From: an uncultured Aquimarina sp.
GTDB lineage: Bacteria; Bacteroidota; Bacteroidia; Flavobacteriales; Flavobacteriaceae
Assembly (NCBI GenBank): GCA_947498595.1
Contig: CANMKX010000001.1
Span: 248,001 to 312,000 of the forward strand
Reading direction: 5' to 3'
Length of the DNA: 64,000 nt
Shown here: one piece after another, positions 58,067-64,000 of the stretch
How positions within the stretch are numbered: position 1 is the first letter of the stretch
How the letters are laid out: each line of letters opens with the position of its first letter
Translations under genes and position numbers: made by a program
The notes under the pieces: generated by a model
What the model saw: only the letters and a program-made list of their open reading frames with translations
Databases searched by the model: none
What the model was told of the DNA's origin: nothing

Positions 58067-58688
58067 TGTTTTCAAGTAATTTTGCATCGTTAAAGGAATC
58101 AACTATATTTTCTGAAATAAAAGTAACATTTATTTTTCCTTTAGTTTTTTGGTTACTCCAATATTTACCTTCTAATTTTCTTGGCTCAGAATTTATTAAT
58201 CTAAGTTCAGTTGCACCTTCTTGAAGTATTTCATTATCATCTTGACTAGATTCTTTTCTATATAAATATGCTACGTTTTTGAGTCCAGTTTCTTTTTTCA
58301 ACGATAGAGTTTCAGAATAAGAAGTTCCAATGAATGATTTAGTGAATGTTGTAAAATGAATTCTTAAAAAACTTTGTCTTATGACAATATAGAATTCTAT
58401 ATCACCAATTTTCTCACCGTTTTTATTTTTCCAATCAGATTTCAATACTCCTGACCAAGTACCATTTAAATTAGGGCGATAAAATATTCTATTAAGTAAA
58501 AAAAGTTTCCATCCGTATGAAAAATAAAATGTCCAAAAGAAAGTAGTAATAGTGATACCAAAACTAATTGCTCTTATTATATTAAATAGATCGAGTTTTT
58601 TATTTAAAATAATAATATAAATACATCCAATTACAACAGCCATAGTAATTGAAATAGTCATAATAAGTTTTAACTCGTCTTTTTTCAT
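58056..58688 (-). CDS. optE: 2TM beta-barrel effector, Panoptes OptE (Cap15-like)
   Basis: This 210-residue protein has two N-terminal membrane segments (IMTISITMAVVIGCIYIIIL and IIRAISFGITITTFFWTFYF) followed by a beta-rich domain opening with RPNLNGTWSGVLKSDW, the pattern of SMODS-associated 2TM-beta effectors such as Cap15. With the mCpol gene in the same operon this matches the Panoptes design, where loss of the inhibitory nucleotide (for example when a phage sponge binds it) releases the membrane-disrupting effector. It lies 22 bases after the esterase gene. Confidence 0.8.
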   Translation of the reverse strand: MKKDELKLIMTISITMAVVIGCIYIIILNKKLDLFNIIRAISFGITITTFFWTFYFSYGWKLFLLNRIFYRPNLNGTWSGVLKSDWKNKNGEKIGDIEFYIVIRQSFLRIHFTTFTKSFIGTSYSETLSLKKETGLKNVAYLYRKESSQDDNEILQEGATELRLINSEPRKLEGKYWSNQKTKGKINVTFISENIVDSFNDAKLLENNGG

Positions 58689-58710
58689 TAGTTTTATAAT
58701 AAATTGTTAT

Positions 58711-59370
58711 TTATAAAAGCTGTATTAACCACTCTTTAAATTGATAAAAATTTTGAGGAGCAACACCATGACCTACAGGAAATTCGTTTAAGGAAGAAGT
58801 AATACCTAAAGACTGTAAAAAGGCAGGAGTTTTTCGAGCCCAATCAACAGGGATTACTTGATCAACACTACCATGCGAACAATAAATATTTAAATTAGAA
58901 AAATCATTATTAGCATATTCTGTTGTGAAAATTTCTTCATTAATATAACCACTTAAAGCAATTACATTTTTTATTTTTTGAGGATAAGATAAAGCAACAG
59001 CATAACTTAAAATTGATCCTTGACTAAAACCAAGTAATGTAACATTGCTAGCATCTAGATTATAAGCTAGGACAGCTTCATCTATAAAAGAAGCAATGGC
59101 ATCTCTTGAAACAATTGCTTGAGGAATATCACTAAATTTTCCATCTTGAGCATCCCAATGGATGGCATACCAAGCGTTACCTTGCGGTTGCATTGGATGT
59201 GGTGCACGAACAGAAATAATACATAATTCTTCAGGTAGTTCTGAAGCGAATGAAAATAAATCATTCTCATCACTACCATATCCATGAAACATGAAAAGAA
59301 CAGGAGTTTTTTCTTTTTGTACAGTAGGTGCTTTTATCAAGTGATAGAGCGATAATGTTTTGGTTTGCAT
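58711..59370 (-). CDS. phospholipase/carboxylesterase family alpha/beta hydrolase
   Basis: This 219-residue cytoplasmic protein has VLFMFHGYGSDENDLFSFAS at the start, the nucleophile motif GFSQGS and a catalytic histidine in PVGHGVAP, as in YpfH/acyl-protein thioesterase-like enzymes. It belongs to a leftward run with the peptidase and DUF4870-like genes. Confidence 0.85.
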   Translation of the reverse strand: MQTKTLSLYHLIKAPTVQKEKTPVLFMFHGYGSDENDLFSFASELPEELCIISVRAPHPMQPQGNAWYAIHWDAQDGKFSDIPQAIVSRDAIASFIDEAVLAYNLDASNVTLLGFSQGSILSYAVALSYPQKIKNVIALSGYINEEIFTTEYANNDFSNLNIYCSHGSVDQVIPVDWARKTPAFLQSLGITSSLNEFPVGHGVAPQNFYQFKEWLIQLL

Positions 59371-59376
59371 AATATA

Positions 59377-60258
59377 TTAATGAATTTGTAAATGGATATG
59401 ATCGTCGTGTCGTACAGCATTACAGCCTTGAAAACGTACTTTACTACTTTTAATACCCAATCTATATTTTAAATGAGGTTCTATAAAGATTTTCTGAACC
59501 TCTTTCCGTTTTGTTAATTCTTGTAATAAAAATTTTGTAGCATCTTTCGAAAATAATAAATCAGGATATATAGTTCCCAAAGAAGCAAATTGCGTATAGT
59601 TATAACGCCAATGTCCATTGTCTTTACAAATAGCAGTTTGATTTTGTTCTCGTGCTTTTGGTTCTTCAAAAGCACCGTAACCACTAATAGACGGTTTTTT
59701 GTTTGTATACTGCCCATTAGGAGTTGTATACACAAAAGCTAAATCTACTTTTTTACCATCATTATGACTGTGATGAGGTAACAAAGGAAAGCGATCAATA
59801 AACGGGAAATTAGCATCTAAATAGGCTAGATAAATACCCTCATATTTGTGATGTAAAGCAACTCCTGCGATTTTTAAAGTCTGATTAAGTTCGTGAGTAA
59901 CATAATTACGATTCAGTAATTTGGTTATAAATGAATGAGGTTTAAGATATGGCGTATCATAAATAGCTTCTCTTCCTCCATATTTTGGAGCTAATTTAGG
60001 AACAGCAATATAAGTAGCTGCTAAATACAGAACTGAAAATAAAATTATTTTGATCCAACGATATTTACGAAACCTTCTTAATGGAATCAATTCTACAAAA
60101 AAGTAAATAACACCTCCAATTTGTGTAATAATAGTAAGTGCAATAATAATAAAGAGCTTTAGAAAAAAGCGAATGTATTTTACTGATTTACTTGCAGCTG
60201 TAGTTGCTACTGTTTTTGCTGCAAAAGCTGAAGATTTTAAAGCAGAAAATCGTTTCAT
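59377..60258 (-). CDS. membrane protein with LAS-type metallopeptidase motifs
   Basis: This 293-residue protein has two N-terminal membrane segments (about residues 32-56 and 70-90) and an outer domain with the zinc motifs of LAS (MepA/M15-type) peptidases: H165-x6-D172 in HSHNDGKKVDLAF, and H287-x-H289 in HDDHIHLQIH at the extreme C-terminus. A peptidoglycan-cutting role is plausible but inferred from these motifs alone. It starts 43 bases downstream of the DUF4870-like gene. Confidence 0.65.
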   Translation of the reverse strand: MKRFSALKSSAFAAKTVATTAASKSVKYIRFFLKLFIIIALTIITQIGGVIYFFVELIPLRRFRKYRWIKIILFSVLYLAATYIAVPKLAPKYGGREAIYDTPYLKPHSFITKLLNRNYVTHELNQTLKIAGVALHHKYEGIYLAYLDANFPFIDRFPLLPHHSHNDGKKVDLAFVYTTPNGQYTNKKPSISGYGAFEEPKAREQNQTAICKDNGHWRYNYTQFASLGTIYPDLLFSKDATKFLLQELTKRKEVQKIFIEPHLKYRLGIKSSKVRFQGCNAVRHDDHIHLQIH

Positions 60259-60301
60259 AAATGATCATTCATGTGAATTTACAATAGGATAAGATTATTT
60301 T

Positions 60302-60628
60302 TTAAATAAAATTAAACCATTTTTGAAATTGTTCTCCTATAAAAGGCACTGGTTTTTCTTCTTCACGAATGGCAGTAATAAATCCATATACTATTAGAAT
60401 AACAATAAATATATAAAAAGGAAAACTAATAAACCAACTGTCAAAAATACTAACTAAAGCGCCTAGTAAATAAAACGTAATCCAAACCCCTAGACTCTGT
60501 CTAATATGAAAATTAGCAAATGTGTTTTTTGCGTCATTGTTTAAAAAATAAGCAATAATAACGCCTATAATACTTAAATAAGCTACAATAGCAGCTGTTT
60601 TTCCTTCTTTGGCATAGTTAGAGTGCAT
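60302..60628 (-). CDS. DUF4870-like small membrane protein
   Basis: This 108-residue protein has three to four hydrophobic segments (IVAYLSIIGVIIAYFL, LGVWITFYLLGALVSIF, YIFIVILIVYGFITA) and the FANFHIRQSLGVW motif typical of this family. Function unknown. Confidence 0.75.
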   Translation of the reverse strand: MHSNYAKEGKTAAIVAYLSIIGVIIAYFLNNDAKNTFANFHIRQSLGVWITFYLLGALVSIFDSWFISFPFYIFIVILIVYGFITAIREEEKPVPFIGEQFQKWFNFI

Positions 60629-60649
60629 AATAGATATTTTGAGTGTTGA

Positions 60650-61903
60650 TTATTTTAATTTTAGTTGTTGATTGGCGTATATACCATAAACCGTCCCTCT
60701 AAGCGTGCGATTAATAAAAGCACTATTATCAGAAGAAGATTGAATATGATTTGTTGTAAAAACAGTATCTCCTGTTGGAGAAAACAATGTGACTTCAGCT
60801 TTATTACCTACGTTGATAGGAAAAGTAGGAATTCCAAAAATTGATTTACCACGCGTAAAACTATTAATAACAGTAGAAGTAGGTAACACAGTATTACAAG
60901 CTCCGAAACTAGACTCTAAACCAATAGTTCCATAAGATGCATTATCAAATTCTACTTTTTTATTTTCGGTATCCATAGGTCTATGATCACTAGTAATCAT
61001 ATCGATAGTATGATCCTCAACTCCTCTTATTAAGGCTATTACATCTTTTTTAGTACGTAGAGGAGGCTGTACCTTATAATTACTATCATAATCACTTAAC
61101 ACTTCATCAGTAAGTGTCAAATGATGCGTAGTAACACTACAAGTAACCTGTAAACCTTTTCTTTTTGCCTCTCGAATTAAAGAAACTGATTTCTCTGTAG
61201 AAATTGTAGGTATATGTAACTTACCTCCAGTATATTCCAAAACAAACAGGTCTCGTGCAATTTGTAATTCTTCTGCTAAAGCTGGAATAGCTTTAAGACC
61301 TAATAAAGTACTTTGTTCTCCTTCGTGAACCATTCCTTTTCCTGCAATTTGATTATCTTGAGGATATGATTGTACTAGCCCGTTGAAATTTTGAGTATAC
61401 AACAATGCTAATTTTAATAAATTAGGATTATTAATAGGTTTTTTATAATCTCCAAAGGCAATAGCTCCATGTTCTTGCATATCATATAACTCAGCAAGAT
61501 CAATTCCTTTAGATCCTGTAGTAAGCGATCCTATTGGATGAAGATTTGTAGCTTTACCAAAACTCTTTGCCTTTAGAAAACTTAAAGTTGCAGTATTATC
61601 AATTACGGGATTACTATTAGGATGGACGGCAATTGCTGTAAATCCATTTTGAGCAGCTACATCCAGTGCGTTTGTAATAGTTTCTCTTTCTTCAAAACCA
61701 GGTTCTCCTATACAAACACTAGAATCAAACCATCCTTGTGAAATATGTAAATTTTCTAAAGCAAGTTCTTCTGTATCAGTATTAGTAGAAATAGTATGAT
61801 CTATTTTAGAAATTATACCATTATCAATTAAAACATCAACAGTTTGATTGTTATAGGGTGAATCAGCATCTATAATTGTGGCAGCTTTAAGTAGCACTTT
61901 CAT
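60650..61903 (-). CDS. dihydroorotase-like protein lacking the HxH metal site
   Basis: This 417-residue amidohydrolase-fold protein of the PyrC type I group keeps GEPGFEERET and the late SDHRPMDTE. The motif that normally reads D-x-H-V-H before REPG is here GWFDSSVCIGEPG, without histidines. It is therefore probably inactive as a dihydroorotase and may be structural or regulatory, as known for pseudo-dihydroorotases paired with aspartate transcarbamoylase. Its ATG overlaps the BatA-like gene by 4 bases. Confidence 0.85.
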   Translation of the reverse strand: MKVLLKAATIIDADSPYNNQTVDVLIDNGIISKIDHTISTNTDTEELALENLHISQGWFDSSVCIGEPGFEERETITNALDVAAQNGFTAIAVHPNSNPVIDNTATLSFLKAKSFGKATNLHPIGSLTTGSKGIDLAELYDMQEHGAIAFGDYKKPINNPNLLKLALLYTQNFNGLVQSYPQDNQIAGKGMVHEGEQSTLLGLKAIPALAEELQIARDLFVLEYTGGKLHIPTISTEKSVSLIREAKRKGLQVTCSVTTHHLTLTDEVLSDYDSNYKVQPPLRTKKDVIALIRGVEDHTIDMITSDHRPMDTENKKVEFDNASYGTIGLESSFGACNTVLPTSTVINSFTRGKSIFGIPTFPINVGNKAEVTLFSPTGDTVFTTNHIQSSSDNSAFINRTLRGTVYGIYANQQLKLK

Positions 61904-63825
61904 TTTAAGTGTTTTAAAAGTAATATTTCAATAAATAAAAAGATTAAAGCAAAAATAACAAACCATTTCCAAAGTTCATCAATTGAGTTATCTTGCTTTA
62001 TCTGGTTAAATAATGTAGTTACATTTTCATTTACAGTATAATCATCGTTAGCTACAAGTAGCTGGTAATGTAAATTACTTTCTGATTGATCATAATTGTA
62101 ACTTACATATTGTATAATATTGTCCTTGTTTTGAACACTAAAAGTCCCAGCAACAGTTGGATTGTCTACTGTGGTAATTTTAACCTTAGTATTATAAGTC
62201 TGTTGAAGCGGAATGATTTGTTCTTGGTTAGAAACCAATGATAAAATTTCATCTTGTTGTAACTGAGTTGCAACATCGTACGTATTAGTGATACCAATAC
62301 GATATGAAATCTTAGGAAGAGTTAAACTTTGTTTAGCTATACGATATAATGTAGGAACGATTAATGGAGCGTTTTTAAAATTTGAATTTTCACTATTTAA
62401 TGCTGCAGTGAAAACAAATAAGTTTTGCTGTTGAAAAAGAAAAGCTGTAGCATCCTCATAGCCTAAAATTGTATTTGTAGCTGTATGCTCATAAAAACTA
62501 TTTACTTTAGGATACTGAAAATTTGATATTTTTTTATCAAAAACACCATCATATAATGGATGGTTGAAAGAAATTGATGTTATTTTCTTTTCTTGTTCAA
62601 GTTTCCCTAAAAAAGTAGCAGTGCTTACTGTTTGTAAAAATTGCCGATACGAATTTAAATTCCCATTATCTGAAGGAATAAAACAAACAATCCCACCATT
62701 AGACATAAAAGTCTTTAAAGTATTATTAAGAGAAGCAGGGATCTGTTTAATTTCATTGATTAAAACAAAATTAGCAGTATCAATATCATTATAATTAAGC
62801 GAACTAAAATTTGTTGAAGTTAAATCAAACTCATCTTCAGTAAAGACTTTACGTATAAATTGATCATCGGCTTCATTAATAGCAAGAACTTTGATACGCT
62901 TGGGAGGATTAATACTAAAATAACGAGTATTATCAAATGAAATAGCAGGATCTTCTATTACTAAAGAACCTAAAATAGTTTTGTTTTTTGGTAATAAAAA
63001 AGTTGCACTTACATTTTTATTAGGTGTAATATCAACTCCTGTTTTTGCAATTAAGTTCTCACGATCATATAAAGCTACAGAAATATTGTCAATGGTTTCA
63101 TCATTTGTAGCTATTTCGGCATTTAATAGTAATTCATCTGATTTATTACTAGAAATGTAAATACTATCTATAGCTATATTTTGAGATGTTTCAGGCTTTA
63201 CTTGTACTAGATTAAGAAAGATTTCAGAATCTTTTTCAGGTGTAAAGACTTTTTCTTGTTGTTGAAAATCTGAAATAAGAATCATTCTTTTTACAGAATT
63301 TACAGTATTTGAAAACAAGCGTTTAGCTTTCAGGTATACAGCAGGATATGCTAATTGAGTAGGGCTATAAGATAATCCTAATAAATCGTTTTGAATATCT
63401 TTTATCGTGATGTTTCGATAAGTTGTATTATTGGTGAAAAGTGAAAAAGTTTGTTGTTCAGGAATATGACTAATTAATTCTTGTATGCTTCGCTGTAATA
63501 ACGGACCACGTGATCCTTTTGCTTGCATGCTAAAAGAATTATCAAGATAAACAACAATTTCTTGTGACTTAGTGGCATTTTCTTTTGAAGCGAAAAAAGG
63601 CTGAGTAAAAGCTATAATTAAAAAAGAAAGAAGTAAGATACGGGTAAAAAGCGTAAGCCATTTTTTTATCTGAGAACTTTTTCTTGATTGAATATCAATC
63701 TTTTTTAGAAACTGAACATTACTAAATAAAACTTTTTTAAATCGACGTAATTGAAATAAATGAATGAGAATAGGAATAATTAGTACAAATAAAGCGTAAA
63801 GAAATTCTGGGTGTTTAAATTGCAT
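61900..63825 (-). CDS. BatA-type membrane protein with VWA domain
   Basis: Starting at the ATG at 63825 the product begins MQFKHPEFLYALFVLIIPIL, the aerotolerance N-terminal domain, giving 641 residues; a start at 63912 would add 29 atypical residues. A second membrane segment (LFTRILLLSFLIIAF) precedes a VWA domain with MIDAS-like DNSFSM, and a C-terminal membrane anchor (WFVIFALIFLFIEILLLKHL) follows. Relatives are of unclear function, linked to stress tolerance or membrane protein complexes in Bacteroidota. Confidence 0.8.
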   Translation of the reverse strand: MQFKHPEFLYALFVLIIPILIHLFQLRRFKKVLFSNVQFLKKIDIQSRKSSQIKKWLTLFTRILLLSFLIIAFTQPFFASKENATKSQEIVVYLDNSFSMQAKGSRGPLLQRSIQELISHIPEQQTFSLFTNNTTYRNITIKDIQNDLLGLSYSPTQLAYPAVYLKAKRLFSNTVNSVKRMILISDFQQQEKVFTPEKDSEIFLNLVQVKPETSQNIAIDSIYISSNKSDELLLNAEIATNDETIDNISVALYDRENLIAKTGVDITPNKNVSATFLLPKNKTILGSLVIEDPAISFDNTRYFSINPPKRIKVLAINEADDQFIRKVFTEDEFDLTSTNFSSLNYNDIDTANFVLINEIKQIPASLNNTLKTFMSNGGIVCFIPSDNGNLNSYRQFLQTVSTATFLGKLEQEKKITSISFNHPLYDGVFDKKISNFQYPKVNSFYEHTATNTILGYEDATAFLFQQQNLFVFTAALNSENSNFKNAPLIVPTLYRIAKQSLTLPKISYRIGITNTYDVATQLQQDEILSLVSNQEQIIPLQQTYNTKVKITTVDNPTVAGTFSVQNKDNIIQYVSYNYDQSESNLHYQLLVANDDYTVNENVTTLFNQIKQDNSIDELWKWFVIFALIFLFIEILLLKHLK

Positions 63826-64000
63826 TCCTATAATATTGTTTGTCAAAGATACATAAGATTTGTGATTGTTATAGAGCATAAAAAGAATTTTTATGTAAGA
63901 ACTTTTACTCAATTTTGAAAATCAATTAAATAAGATTTAATAAATAGAAATATATATAAGCAGTGGAAAATAAAGAAAGGAACTATATAGTTGATAAAAA

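Overview
The window is AT-rich DNA that fits a marine Flavobacteriaceae-type Bacteroidota. Pointers are TAnnTTTG promoter boxes, a near absence of Shine-Dalgarno sites, a type IX secretion sorting tail, TssD-type T6SS tube proteins, a Cas13b, a long type II-C Cas9 and many SxC lipoproteins. The species cannot be named from the sequence alone.

Layout. (1) 1-11739 is a cobalamin cluster: the end of a precorrin-6A reductase, cbiD, a Ni/Co-type permease and a fused ChlI/ChlD-type chelatase ATPase. It is interrupted at the 3' end of cbiJ by a 5.3-kb type VI-B CRISPR island (cas13b, a Csx28-like membrane protein and two small arrays with the same leader). The island is bracketed by two 109-bp direct copies of the cbiJ 3' end. 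(2) 12446-26586 is an orphan T6SS cargo island: TssD, VgrG, a 57-aa spike-like peptide, a Tle1-type lipase with two DUF2931 lipoproteins, then a PAAR-like protein, a 936-aa putative effector and three related lipoproteins. Decayed copies of the effector's tail lie between those lipoproteins. (3) 26616-33765 is a complete type II-C CRISPR-Cas locus (cas9-cas1-cas2, a tracrRNA and two arrays in the same orientation). (4) 34881-37885 holds a decayed gene and a tight three-gene cassette (Gly-rich small protein, PfkB/deoxyribosyltransferase fusion, QueC-like enzyme) that looks like an antiphage or protein-modification module. (5) 38011-57546 is a mixed region of lipoproteins, hydrolases, AraC and Crp regulators and SnoaL-like proteins, with a T9SS-exported beta-helix protein broken by one stop codon. 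(6) 57677-58688 is a two-gene unit matching the Panoptes defence system (minimal CRISPR polymerase plus 2TM-beta effector). (7) 58711-63825 is ordinary chromosome: esterase, LAS-type peptidase, DUF4870-like protein, a catalytically dead dihydroorotase and a BatA/VWA protein.

How parts connect. The VI-B island has no cas1 or cas2, but its leaders share two motifs, in the same outward order and orientation, with the leaders of the II-C arrays, so the II-C adaptation proteins may serve both. Repeat polymorphisms show that both II-C arrays grow at their right, terminator-bearing end. A palindrome, TTTTACGG-N4-CCGTA, lies about 58-73 nt upstream of both cas9 and the QueC cassette, which suggests a shared regulator of defence genes.
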